A stretch of DNA of 51,601 nt from assembly GCA_003833135.1 (NCBI GenBank), contig QZLH01000758.1, forward strand, positions 1 through 51,601. Reading direction: 5' to 3'. The stretch comes from Oehlia diaphana. Taxonomy: Eukaryota > Glomeromycota > Glomeromycetes > Glomerales > Glomeraceae. The notes under the pieces are model-generated. The model saw only the letters and a program-made list of their open reading frames with translations, was not told the origin of the DNA and ran no database searches. Below, piece by piece: positions 41,420-51,601 of this stretch. Made by a program: the position numbers and the translations under genes. Numbering within the stretch: the stretch's first letter is position 1; each line of letters opens with the position of its first letter.

Positions 41420-42586
41420 ATGTCTGAATTAGCACTTGTTGCCGCAGCTCTTTCTTCCATAATTAATTGTCCTGTAAAAACATATTATGAATGCGTAGCT
41501 AATGAGCTAGAGATTTTACCTAACCAAATTTTAGACCTTGATTTAGTTCATAAATATTCCTTTGTCAAAGAAGGTGATGATAAAGCTGTACCAAAACCCT
41601 CTTTCAGACAAGACGATGAAAAAGATGAAAAAGAAAAAATTGTTAATAGACGTTCCAGACAAGGTGATAAAAAAGATGAAAAAAAAGTTATTCATAGACG
41701 TTCCAGACAAGGTAATGAAAAAGATGAAAAGGATGTTCAAAGACGTTCCAGACAAGGTAATGAAAAAGATGAAAAAGTTGTTCAAAGACGTTCCGTTGTT
41801 AGACAAGAAAATTTAGCCCAAGTTAACCCTGATACCAGTAATTTACCTTTACCTCCACAACCTATTCAAATATTTTTCAAAACTTCTTTTGGGAGAAGTC
41901 ATTCAATATTTGTACTTCCGAATAGCAGTGTCCTCGAATTAAAACAAGCAATTCAAAAAAAGCTTTACATTGATAGACCGATACGTCTTGGATTTTCTAG
42001 CAAATTATTGAATGATCGTAGAACTCTAGAATCTTACAATATCAAACGAGGTGATACTATACATATTTTATTTCGAATGCTCGGAGGTTCTGAATACTAT
42101 GTTATAAATGATGATTTTATAAGCCCTCAATATAATTTCGACTTTACGAATTTAAGAGATGATGGAGTAGTTTATACCCGTGGAAAGGAATTATACAAAC
42201 GACCTTATGGATGGAGAAGAATAGCTCTTAATATTAATAAGTATGGTGACAATGAGTGGTTGGGTTCCGCTGGTAATAGTTCCAGCGAATGGCCAGTCAC
42301 TTATCATGGCACCAAGAAAGAATTTGCTAATAACATTGCTGAAAAAGGTTATCTGCTTAGTGAATGTAAAAGATTTGCTTATGGGAGAGGAATTTATTCA
42401 ACTCCTGAAGTTGATATAGCTGAAGAATATGCTGCTGAATTTACTCATGAAAATGCTGATTATAAGGTGGTTTTTCAGAATAGGGTTAACCCTGAAGGCT
42501 TGCTGAAGGTTAATAATAACACGTATTGGATTACACCGGAAGAAGAAAATATTAGACCATATGGATTGTGCATAAAAAAAGTTTAA
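41420..42586 (+). CDS. Ubiquitin-like / ADP-ribosyltransferase-like fusion protein
   Basis: Intronless, 388 residues. Residues 1-60 are of unknown type. Residues about 77-125 are three to four copies of a 15-16-residue repeat built on RRSRQGNEKDEK. Residues 149-223 are a ubiquitin-like domain (IQIFFKTSFGRSHSI, LKQAIQKK, LLNDRRTLESYNIKRGDT) ending in RMLGG, with LGG at 221-223 as in processed ubiquitin-type modifiers. Residues about 255-388 carry an ADP-ribosyltransferase/PARP-like pattern: YHGT (His296), then GRGIYSTP (Tyr326), then AEEYA. These correspond to the NAD-binding His and Tyr of the H-Y-x class; the third residue is not obvious. A role in coupling ubiquitin-like modification to ADP-ribosylation, or a precursor cleaved after LGG, is inference. 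No signal peptide; probably cytosolic or nuclear. Confidence 0.75.
   Translation: MSELALVAAALSSIINCPVKTYYECVANELEILPNQILDLDLVHKYSFVKEGDDKAVPKPSFRQDDEKDEKEKIVNRRSRQGDKKDEKKVIHRRSRQGNEKDEKDVQRRSRQGNEKDEKVVQRRSVVRQENLAQVNPDTSNLPLPPQPIQIFFKTSFGRSHSIFVLPNSSVLELKQAIQKKLYIDRPIRLGFSSKLLNDRRTLESYNIKRGDTIHILFRMLGGSEYYVINDDFISPQYNFDFTNLRDDGVVYTRGKELYKRPYGWRRIALNINKYGDNEWLGSAGNSSSEWPVTYHGTKKEFANNIAEKGYLLSECKRFAYGRGIYSTPEVDIAEEYAAEFTHENADYKVVFQNRVNPEGLLKVNNNTYWITPEEENIRPYGLCIKKV
41650..41800 (+). repeat. In-frame 45-48-bp tandem repeat in the UBL-ART gene
   Basis: Units of CGTTCCAGACAAGGTAATGA followed by AAAAGATGAAAA-type sequence repeat three times and begin a fourth time. They encode RRSRQG(N/D)(E/K)KDEK linkers. 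The nucleotide identity is high, pointing to recent expansion. Confidence 0.85.
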
Positions 42587-44127
42587 TAAGCGATAATAAT
42601 TGTATCTAGGAAACCTAAAACTTTCGCTATATTTATTGAAGTATAATTTAATAATACGTTAAACTCCGGATGTATTTCTGTATTTCTTCAAAGGATCGGA
42701 AAAATTCGATTCTGATTATAATCACGAAAAAAGACATCCGTATTGAATAGTTATATTGTATGACCATTTATTAAATAAACATAAACAATAATTTTTAAAA
42801 TTTTATGATGGATCTTTAGCATTATACTAGGGACACTAAGGAAACGATGATAAAAGGCAATGCGTATGTTTAATTTATTTCAAAAAAATGACATGAATAT
42901 CAGAAATTTACATTCCTAGAAAATTTCGTTCTACATTACAAGAGATCGATAATCTAATAAAATAAAAGGGTAAATATTTAACCATTATTTTCTAATGCTC
43001 GTGCGTTATATTTTTCTTCATTATGTCTTGCTACCGAAATAAACGAAAGGTTCATTTTTGACAGTTCGATTCATTCAATTTTCGCCAAAAAAATTTCACT
43101 TGCAGGTCAATCAATTATGGAGTTTTAATGACGCGAAACCTCAAATCAAATGACATCATCAATCAAAATTATCCAGTATACAGGGTGAAATAAGATTTTC
43201 TTATCATTATTACTTACATTGTGTTTACCACGGTTGACGGTCAAAAAGTAAATAATAAAACACCTTGGTCTCATTTGAGAAAACAGGATTGAATCATGCT
43301 GCTATATCAACTTTACATTGTCCCATTTTATATCAATTATAGATCCATTTATCCCGTAGTCCCGTACATTGGGCGTTTTATCTTACTAGTTATTTTCCTT
43401 ATATTGAATATCGTTCATCAGAAATATCCATTTATATTCTTATATCTTATTTCTGCAATTTTAAATTACCGAAAATATTTGATATTTTTAATAATGGAAA
43501 AATTTCTATTTGTATACGGGTGTAATATATAACTGGTGACAATAATGGCATTTGACCGGCCAAAAGTTGGCCAAAATATACATATATTTAATAAAGTAAC
43601 CAATTTATAATATATAAATTGATATAATCATATTAAGTATTTATTGATTTTTAATTAATTAATTTGAAATATTTTCATCTGTATCAAAAAATTTTTGGCT
43701 GCGCCCAATTCCAAATAGCGCTAATTTTGGCCGTTGCCATATTGGCCGATCAGCCAAATTTTATTATATACCACGTAAGCGTACTATACTACACTCATAC
43801 TACTATCATGTGTATTCTGGTTTGACAAAAACCCCATATTTTAAATAAATTATAATTGATTAATAGTTATAACTTCATAGAATTATTTTTTTTAATATAA
43901 TATAAAATATTTTAAAAAATAGTTATAATGGAAATTTAATAAAAAAAAGTTTGAAAAGTTAAAATCTAAAAATTCTAATTAAAGTAATAAAGATTTAATT
44001 GATTTAATTAATTTATTATATAATAATAATAATTGAATATTGAAAAACTCTTTTTATACTGTTTATAACCAATTTTTTCAAAAACAAATATGTTATTTTC
44101 TTGAATATTTACTAAAAAACTACCATA
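42587..44127. other. Intergenic DNA, no gene seen
   Basis: About 1.5 kb with only spurious open frames. Scattered TTGGCC or GGCCAA motifs occur around 43555-43760. Confidence 0.4.
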
Positions 44128-44429
44128 TATTGTGGGCCATAGTACCCCCCTATGCCTCTTGAAAAATTTCATAGAATTGTATAGTATCCTGAAGTATTTT
44201 ACATTTATCTTGTAATCCAGTGATCAGGTTTGTATGAATGTTTTTTTGTTTGATAGTGTTTGATAGCTCTCATTGAGCTCTTCAAAATAAAAAAAGTTTG
44301 CTCAAGTTGGACTATTAGATCATGAAATATTTGCAAAAAATATAATTTTTAAATTTTGTTTAGTACTTGAAAATACAGGATCAAACCCCTGATTTTTGCA
44401 AGATACCCAAAGTACTATGGCCCACAATA
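44128..44429. mobile_element. Non-autonomous TIR element with ATTGTGGGCCATAGTAC ends
   Basis: A perfect 20-bp inverted repeat (44126-44145 and 44412-44431, TATATTGTGGGCCATAGTAC). If TA is the target duplication, the element is 302 bp, 44128-44429. The interior has no coding capacity. The GC-containing ends stand out from the AT-rich surroundings. Confidence 0.75.
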
Positions 44430-44963
44430 TACAGTAATTATATAATTACATAAAAATTTAAAATATATTAAATAATTTAAATAACTAAAGAAATAAGAGA
44501 AGTATATATAAGAAAAAGTTCTTTTATAATTTACAAAATAATAGATATAAATAAAATGAAGCAGATAATATGATAGTTAAAGTAAAAAGATAATATCAAT
44601 CAATACATTGTAAATTGGATAAAAGATTAATTCTAAAGAAAAAATATATATTAAAAAGAGAAATAGAATTTTTGATAAATTAAGTTTTAAATTTAAAAAA
44701 AAAATTTTTTGTAAAATATTATTTTGATAAAATATAACATTTTTTATTTATTATCTTTAACTTTTATTTTATATATTAATAATTTAACCAATTAATTTAA
44801 TAATTATATTTTACATTAAAATATTTAATATTACAGCATATATTTTCAAAATGTAATACTTAAAAATCTTTCAACTTCTTAAAAAAATACAATTTAGAAA
44901 AAATAAATTGTTATCTTTGTTCTTTAAGATAAATTTTATTAAATTACCAGAAAAGAAAATTTA

Positions 44964-46282
44964 CAGTAGTGGCGGAAAAAACTGGCAGTAGAGATCACGT
45001 GGCAAAATTGATGATCTATGTCAAATCTAATTGGATAACACGAACCAATTTTTTGTTTATTTGTTTACCATATTACACTGATCAGCTTACATAAATAAAC
45101 TGGGCACCAGAGTTCCTCAGGTCCAGTATAACGTCACAATGGCGCAAGAACTTCCCCTTAAAAAGTGCCGTGAACTTGTTAAGACGTTATGGCAAAATGG
45201 AACACGAAATGTAAATGAACTTCACAAAATTACAAAGCTCCCACTAAGGACATTATATCGGTGGACATCTCAGTTAAAAAAAACCAAGGATTTAAAACAG
45301 CGTTGTCAGCCAGGAAGGCCAAAAATTTTAAGTCCAAAAAAACGGCGTCACCTTAGTCTGCTTGCTCATTTCCGTGCTGGTGCAACAAGCTTTGAAATTG
45401 CAGATACTCTCAACAACACTTACCCAGGTCTTAACATAGCCACTCGTACAGTCCGTGAGAACCTTTGGAACCTTGGTTACCGGGTTTGTATTCCTATAAA
45501 GACTCCATTTCTCACTCCTATTGCAAAAGAGAGACAAGTTTCTTGGGAAAAGCTTACAAAAGAAAAAGGTGGGGGAATACAGTTTTTTCTGATGAAACAA
45601 CTATCCAAATGTTTCATAATACCACCTTGGTCCGTTATAAGGAAGGGGAAGAAAAACCAACACGTGGAATCATCAAACATCCATTTAAAGTTCATGTTTG
45701 GGGGGGCTTTTTGTACACAAGGAGTTGTTGGATTTCACATGTTTACTCAAAATATGAATGGGGAGTTATATCGTGAAATTTTAACCAATAATCTCTTTAA
45801 TCAAGCATTCCAGCTTCTCGGAAAGTCCTGGACATTCCAACAGGACAATGATCCGAAGCACAAGGCCAGGCTTACGGTGTCTCTTCTTGAAAATCGATGT
45901 CCTGCAGTTTTTGATTGGCCTTCATATTCTTCTGACCTGAATCCCATAGAGAACTTGTGGTCAATTCTTAAGAAAAGGGTAGAAAAGAAGGTTAACAAAC
46001 GAATTAGTGGAAAAAAATCGGTTACTCAACAGATTTTTATGGACATTATTAGGGAGGAATGGGGCAATATAGATCAAAACCTCTGCCTTAATTTAGTGAA
46101 TAGTATGAAAAAACGAATAGAATTAGTAATTGAATGAAACGGAAGTATTATTCAATACTAAAAATTTTTTATATAAAAGATATAGTATTTATTCACTTAA
46201 TTTTTAAATTTTAAACAATTTTAATAAAAATTGATTGCGTAAATGGATTTTCATTTACTGCCAGTTTTTTCCGCTACTACTG
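44964..46282 (+). mobile_element. Full-length Tc1/mariner transposon
   Basis: 1319 bp with 27-bp terminal inverted repeats (44964-44990 and 46256-46282, one mismatch; CAGTAGTGGCGGAAAAAACT). TA duplications flank it at 44962-44963 and 46283-46284. It encodes one transposase. A decayed relative starts at 50195. Confidence 0.9.
45139..46137 (+). pseudogene. Tc1/mariner transposase with two compensating frameshifts
   Basis: The open frame is 332 codons with an N-terminal helix-turn-helix (NVNELHKITKLPLRTLYRW) and a second one farther on. The C-terminal catalytic parts are in frame: FQQDNDPKHKAR (Asp) and SSDLNPIENLW (Glu), giving DDE spacing. The first catalytic Asp, in VFSDETTIQMF, and the following KHPFKVHVWGGF lie in another frame between about 45571 and 45706. 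The frame changes coincide with a G5 run (45571-45575) and a G7 run (45700-45706), so the two shifts cancel. As assembled, about 44 residues including the first catalytic Asp are scrambled and the enzyme would be inactive. Homopolymer sequencing errors are a real alternative. Confidence 0.85.
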
Positions 46283-46794
46283 TATGTAATAAGTTATAAG
46301 TATTGTATAATTTTTATATAATTAGGGAAGTGGTATATATGATGTGATTATTATAGGGGGGGATTCACAAATATCTGACATATCACGTGATATTGATTAT
46401 AGCCAATAGAATTAGCGTAATTTTAGCTGAAATTAAAATAATAATTTGCCAATAAAATTCTTTTCATTGTTTTATTAATAGTGTAATGTATTGTACATAT
46501 TGTTCTTTGTTTACTGAATATAAAAAATATTGTTCTTTGTTTTAACTATATTGCACAAGCTTTATATTCAAAAAAAAAGCTGCAAAAAATTATCTTTCAA
46601 TAGTTCCTCTTACCTGCCAATTCCAAAGTTAAAACCCGTATCTACAAAAAAAAGCAAATAAGAACGTTAAAAAGTATTTTTATACAATAAAACAAAATAT
46701 TCCCACCCTTTTAGAAACTTTTACCCAGTCTAATTCTAAATTCAAAGCTGTCAATATTTATGCGAAAGAATATATTACGAAGAACCCAACTTCT

Positions 46795-49345
46795 TTATTC
46801 GCCCTCTGATTGTATTTTCTGGTCATTAATTATTAAAGCTCAAATGTCACACGTAAGCACAACTGAAAAATTGTCAATGGAATTGGTAGGATTCATTTTT
46901 CTGGCTGGTCATCCTCGTCATTTTGGATGATGATTTTTTTTATGTTGAACAACAATAGAAAGTATTGGGAAGTATGCATTACATTTAGGACAACAGAGAC
47001 GACCATAAGTATTTACATTAATTGAAGGACAGTGGGCGTTATATCCAGGTATCTTGAGCTTGTCACAGTATTTTAATATATGAATTGGGTTTAGAAAATG
47101 CCCATCTTTTCCTTTTGTTACAGATGGAAGAAACCCATCATTTTCTGCGAGAAGAATGGCTGCCTCTTCATTACGCTTAGGTGAGCAACAAGAGGAGTTC
47201 TCACATTTCTTAATATCAAGTGAATATTGACACATTCTAGTGTGATTTTCTAACCATTTTCAAGGTACAACTGACTCGTTAGTACCTTCTTTTTCAGATC
47301 CAGGAAATAAAATATCATCGAATAGGAAACTTTTTTGATCAGTGTATTGTATGGTGACTAGTTTTCCAAAAATAGGATCACGTTCCCAGAAAGTACACAA
47401 TGCCTCACTAGCATAGCGAAAATTCTTCATTGCAAGTTCTGAATCATTAACCTGGCCTTGAAAATTAAGGTGAAAACCATATTTGTCGATTGGTAATGTT
47501 ATGCTGGCAAGTTTTTGAAAGAGCGTTGCCATACTATACTCAACAGGATTATACACTGATTGATCGGATGCGTATGTCCGAATAGAAAGGTAATCAAGGT
47601 TAAAAGCGTAAAACATTTTACAATACTGGTATATATTTTTTATATGATGGGAATTTTTGTCTAGACCTTCATCAACTAAAATAATTCAAATTAGTTTTAT
47701 ATGGCCGTCAATTTTCAATATTTCATCAAAATGACTGTCTTGAGTTAGCGAATTAAGATCAATTATATGAGTGGCTGAGCTCGTGCTAACTTGATATTGT
47801 GGACATATGAAAATCAAAAGTTGGCCATTACGAAAAGTATCGTTTGTATCACTTGGGTTAATTAGTAAGTAAACTGATGGGATAAATTTTTGCTGCATAC
47901 TGATCAGAAAATCATGGTCAGGTAGTGTAACCGGCACTTGAAAACTTTGTAAAGTTTGAAATGTTCTTCCAACTGCAGGAATACCAAGAGGAACCTTGGC
48001 TTTATCATCCTGTGAAATAATAACAGAATGTGTTGAAAATAATGCTGCAAACTGTTTTGCTCCTTTTACGGATGCAAGATAATAATGTTCATCAATATGC
48101 TCATTTTTTTCACTTTGTAAAACTGAAGTATTTGCAATAATAGCCGGATGGTGATGTAACTTTGCTGCTTTAGTATTTGACCAAGATGGTAGCAAGTAAT
48201 TGTTGAGGATGGTGCAAGAGAGATATTCGTTATATTTGAAATTAAGATCCTCTCGAAGATAACGAATGGTTCAAACTTTAATAATTTCTTTTCTTCTCTT
48301 TTTATCTGCAACTTCGAACTCAATGCATTCATGTACAGTTGGCCCCCTTTATAGTTACACTCCTTGGGACTGAAAAAAAAGGGTGTGATTATAAAAAAGT
48401 CATATGTTGTGACTATAAAGAAGGTTTTTCTAATATATTTATTAATACATTAGACCAAAATATGGTGTGCTTATAAAGGGGAATTTTATATGATATGATT
48501 ATACGGGGGGTGACTATATAGGGGGTCGACTATATATGCTTAATTAAATTGGAATATTGAGTTAAAAAAGGTGGACGACTAGGTGAATCATATAGTATCA
48601 CTTCTTGGTGCTCTTGTAAAAGTCTCACTTTTTTTGCTCTACTTTTTTGTTGATATCCTACTTGACGCTTCAACTTTTTAATCTTGTTATCCTCATCATA
48701 CAGAACTTGCTTGAGAGTTGCCATACACTCCAACAAATTATTCTGAATCTCCAAGTCATTAGTAGAATTATAAATTCGTTGAAGTTCAGCAAGCTTCGTA
48801 TTGGTTGTATTAATAGTTTCCACAGCTTTTCTCTGTGCAGCAGCATTAGAAGGCGGAGCAGAGTCAGCTACAATAATCTCTTCAATAGGCCTTTGAAGGA
48901 CTTGGTTGGTTTGAACAGATTTTGAATTTTGAGATGTACTGGGTTGTGATTGATTAATTCATATAAAACTTTGGATTGGAATTGGAGTTGCCAAGTATTC
49001 TCTAATTTTACTTTCAATATCTTCAGGTTTATGTCAAATTTCTTTCCATACATTATTACATTCTGCATATAAACTAACTTTTGGGTATGTAGGGTTTCTT
49101 ATATTCACCATACGATGATATCCAAAAGTATTACAAAACCTTTGGTATTGGTTTGTAGGAGTCTTATAAATGTAAAATTTATTATATTTCAGTGTAGTCA
49201 GAAAAGCTTGCATGTTGAAGTCTCAGATGTTAAAATTTTTCACAAACGTAAAAATTTTAATGATTAAACTTTCACAAATCATATTGGGTAAGGGATTACC
49301 ATGTGTATCAAAACTATATGGTATATTGATAAAAAATTTTTCCAT
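46795..49345 (-). pseudogene. 784-codon C2H2-type repeat protein pseudogene, nine TGA stops, MITE insertion
   Basis: Read on the minus strand from the ATG at 49345 to TAA at 46797-46795, one frame holds throughout once a MITE and its TA duplicate (199 bp) are skipped. It is interrupted by nine stops, all TGA: 49225-49223, 49036-49034, 48961-48959, 48273-48271, 47688-47686, 47262-47260, 46920-46918, 46911-46909 and 46842-46840. Recognisable stretches are a coiled coil (about 48800-48600), NTYGRLCCPKCNAYF with QHKKNHH (a C-x2-C-x12-H-x3-H zinc finger near the end), and ILVDEGLDKN just after the fifth stop. I do not know the family. It looks like a multicopy transposon-type or lineage-specific gene. 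It has no introns, and the conserved frame indicates recent death. Confidence 0.75.
48336..48532. mobile_element. MITE inserted in the zinc-finger pseudogene
   Basis: A 197-bp element starting CAGTTGGCCCCCTTTATAG. Its other end is an imperfect inverse (CCCCTATATAGTCACC when read outward). TA occurs on both sides (48334-48335 and 48533-48534). Removing the element and one TA rejoins the host frame as KHI/HECIEF. Non-coding; a TA-inserting (Tc1/pogo-type) MITE. Confidence 0.8.
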
Positions 49346-49390
49346 TATTTTCATTTAAATGTTCAAAAATAATTTTTACATTATGAAATT

Positions 49391-49498
49391 AAAAAATTTT
49401 TACATATTAAAAGGTTGAGTGTTACATTTTGTATTGACATTGATTAAAAAAATTTTTACATAAAAGTTAAGTGTTACATTTTGTATTGACATTAGTAA
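49391..49498. repeat. Two-copy tandem duplication of about 55 bp
   Basis: AAAAATTTTTACATA followed by GTGTTACATTTTGTATTGAC occurs twice (starting about 49391 and 49446). It lies just upstream of the pseudogene start, so it may be part of its former promoter or of the repeat carrying it. Confidence 0.7.
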
Positions 49499-50194
49499 AG
49501 AAAAAAAAAGATTTGAAACGATATCAAATTGATAATAGTAATTGGTTAAATGTATATTATTTAATAGATCATGTAACAATAAATCTCACGAGGTGGGAAG
49601 AGGGTCAGTTTTATTGTAACCCTATAATGACGTCACTCCCCTTAGCCCAAATTTGAAATAAAATATATTGGCCAGAACTTATAATATTTTAGGTTAAATT
49701 TATGTATTACAATTAGGAATGGTAATGATCAGTCATAATCAGTTTATCAATTAATTATAATCAGTTATAAATTTTTGACTGATTATCTATTTTGACCAAC
49801 TATTTTGATTGACTGTTTTGACTAATGGTCTGATCAACTACTTAACCAATTTGTTTAACTGATTATTTTTACTAGAAAATGATCATTTAAATTATTATTT
49901 ATTAAGTATTTTTTTTAAAAAAAATTTAAATTTTAAATGCATTATCTTTTAAACGGTAATGCAAGCAAATTTGCCTACAATTTTTTAAAATAAATTATAT
50001 CTAAACATAAACTTTGTCAATATGATTTGAATTATCCTATAATTCTATGGTTATATTAACCTATAGTTCAATATGTGGCTAATCACCAAAATTAAATACA
50101 AATTAATCTTAAAAAAATAACATCAAAATTTTTATATAATAAATTAATTTTCTTTACTATAATATTCTGCTTTATTACAAAGCATTTTAATATA
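49499..50194. other. AT-rich intergenic DNA
   Basis: No gene. A stretch at 49726-49860 is rich in TGATTA/TGACT words and probably low-complexity. Confidence 0.4.
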
Positions 50195-50620
50195 CAGTAG
50201 TGGCAGAAAAAAATGGCAGTTGCGATCGCGTGATAAAACTAATGATCTACATCATATTTAATTGAACAATACGAACTAATTTTTTGTCTATTTGTTCATT
50301 ATACTATAATGATCAATATGTATTAAGTAAACTAGGCATAGAAATGTCTCATAAACATTACAATATCATTATACTGCAAAAACCTTTTCTTAAAAAATGA
50401 TGTGAGTTTGTTAAGTTGTAATTGGCAAAATGGGAGTTATAAAATGCCAAAATGTAAATGAACTATGCAAAATTACCAAATTCCCATTAAGGATATTGCT
50501 TCAGTAATCATCTCAATTAAAAAAATCCCAAAAATTTAAAACAATACCATTGACCAAAACACCTAAAAATTTTAAGTCCACAAGTCAGAATCACTTTGAT
50601 TTGCATATTCATCATATGAG
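50195..50620 (+). mobile_element. Decayed relic of the Tc1 element (left half)
   Basis: Starts with CAGTAGTGGCAGAAAAAAAT after a TA and follows the complete element (44964-45372) through the left end and the first part of the transposase. Many substitutions, several stops and small indels are visible. Differences include many C to T and G to A changes (for example CACGTGGCAAAATT versus CGCGTGATAAAACT). The match fades near 50620 and no right end is seen. Confidence 0.8.
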
Positions 50621-50773
50621 CTGATTTGGCTCACTTCGATTATATCACCTGCAAAAATGATCAATGGTCGATTATTACTAATTTGTTTAATCACACATCA
50701 CATTTATAACCAATCAATTTAATTTAATCTGTTTAACAATACGCGGCTCTGATACCAGCAAAAAATAACTGCC

Positions 50774-51601
50774 ATGTGTACTTTTTCTTGTCTTTTATGT
50801 TCTAAAATTTATGATACAAGAAAAAAACTCCAAAATCATGAACGAAGCAAACATAAAAACAATAAACTGATTCCACACCGTCACATGCTTTGTCAACCTT
50901 CTGATGAAACATTGTCATTTTATCGAGATACAATAATAATTCGCCTGAAAAATAGCCTTGGGTTCAATAGACATGCAATTGGAAAGAAACACATAACAAT
51001 AGATGCGTTTCCAGAAAATGTATTTTTGTTTTTATTTGAAAATAAAGATAATTTCAAGTATATACCAAGTCAACGAAAATATCAATGCATTTTTGAGGGT
51101 AATACAGGTGCAGAAAAACTAAAAAGTATATTCAAATATAATGAAATTATATTTCGTGAAAATATAAATACTTCAACCCGAGGGTATATATTATTTGAGG
51201 ATAATGATAGTCAATACAAAGCAACATTTAGTTAGAAATAGAAGGAGTGGAAGGAAAACAATGAACTTTTTTTAACTGGAGCTATGTTAATTAATTTTAT
51301 TATTACCAATTCTGGCGAGTTTGTAAATTAGTAAGTATACTGTATAATTTTAAAAGTTTTTGCTCAAATATTAAATCTATTTTATTATTTACAGCCAAGA
51401 TCAAGAAAATATTGCGCCACCTCTTTATGAACCAACCTTTGATAGTAAACATAATTTGCATACGATATATAATAATTCCTGTAATGTGTCTTCTTCTTAT
51501 CCTAATTTTTCTCAATCAAATAACACAATTTCATCAATAAATATTGAGCCAACAACTATTACTAAATCACGCTATAGATATATTTTACCTCGCCCTCCAA
51601 T
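50774..51601 (+). CDS. C2H2 zinc-finger protein, partial or broken, runs off the window
   Basis: From the ATG at 50774, 153 residues are open to a TAG at 51233. The N-terminus has one classical C2H2 finger: Cys6, Cys9, His22, His27 (SCLLCSKIYDTRKKL then NHERSKH). The rest matches nothing that I recognise. After two in-frame TAG codons (51233-51235 and 51239-51241), the same frame continues as KEWKENNELFLTGAMLINF. It reaches a good donor (GTAAGTATAC, from 51331). An acceptor at TTATTTACAG (ending 51402) continues the frame as QDQENIAPPLYEP to the window end. The gene is therefore either a pseudogene with two stops or has an unseen splice around them. It may be related to the zinc-finger pseudogene nearby. 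Confidence 0.5.

Noticed and set aside
46795..49345. TGA read as Trp, implying a mollicute-like endobacterial gene
   Set aside because: The sequence is embedded between fungal-type transposons and carries a TA-inserted MITE like others in the window; stop decay is simpler. Kept as an alternative to test.

Overview
The window looks like nuclear DNA of an early-diverging filamentous fungus, most like an arbuscular mycorrhizal Glomeromycotina species (Rhizophagus type). This rests on several things: strong AT-richness, genes cut by very short introns (about 65-100 nt, GT-AG with one GC-AG), long homopolymer tracts, and a heavy load of DNA transposons (pogo/Tigger, Tc1/mariner, Helitron, MITEs). 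The species assignment is inference; no database was consulted.

Layout. 1-531: first two exons of a kinesin motor gene on the minus strand, cut off near the window edge. 532-8670: an AT-rich gene desert. Between 3366 and 5542 it holds five inverted-repeat elements, including two opposite-orientation copies of one MITE, each with an exact 9-bp target duplication. 8674-9293: a minus-strand locus with micro-exons separated by three introns that share a palindromic sequence. 10050-10160: a minisatellite inside a possible exon remnant. 11982-26541 is the conserved core: an NMA111/HtrA-type nuclear serine protease (+), an AVT1-type vacuolar amino-acid transporter (+), and two tandem GH47 alpha-1,2-mannosidases (-) with the same nine-exon structure. 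27797-30491: a spliced gene joining a coiled coil, an MA3-like (eIF4G/PDCD4-type) domain and a 476-residue Asn/Tyr-rich low-complexity tail.

From about 31.3 kb on, accessory sequence dominates: a truncated pogo end, a 165-bp tandem repeat, a Helitron helicase relic, and a pogo/Tigger transposon with intact transposase that splits the relic and contains the N gap. An orphan spliced gene follows (37156-38450), then a frameshifted gene relic. At 41420-42586 is an intronless fusion of a ubiquitin-like domain ending in LGG with an ADP-ribosyltransferase-like domain. Next come a TIR element, a full-length Tc1 element with a doubly frameshifted transposase, and a 784-codon zinc-finger pseudogene. 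The pseudogene carries nine in-frame stops, all TGA, and a cleanly inserted MITE. The window ends with a decayed Tc1 relic and the start of a second C2H2 gene that runs off the end.

The housekeeping genes show no operon-like cooperation. The GH47 pair forms a local duplicate cluster likely acting in N-glycan trimming. The most novel-looking items are the UBL-ART fusion, the repeated palindromic introns, the all-TGA pseudogene, the two MULE-like MITEs and the MA3/low-complexity protein.
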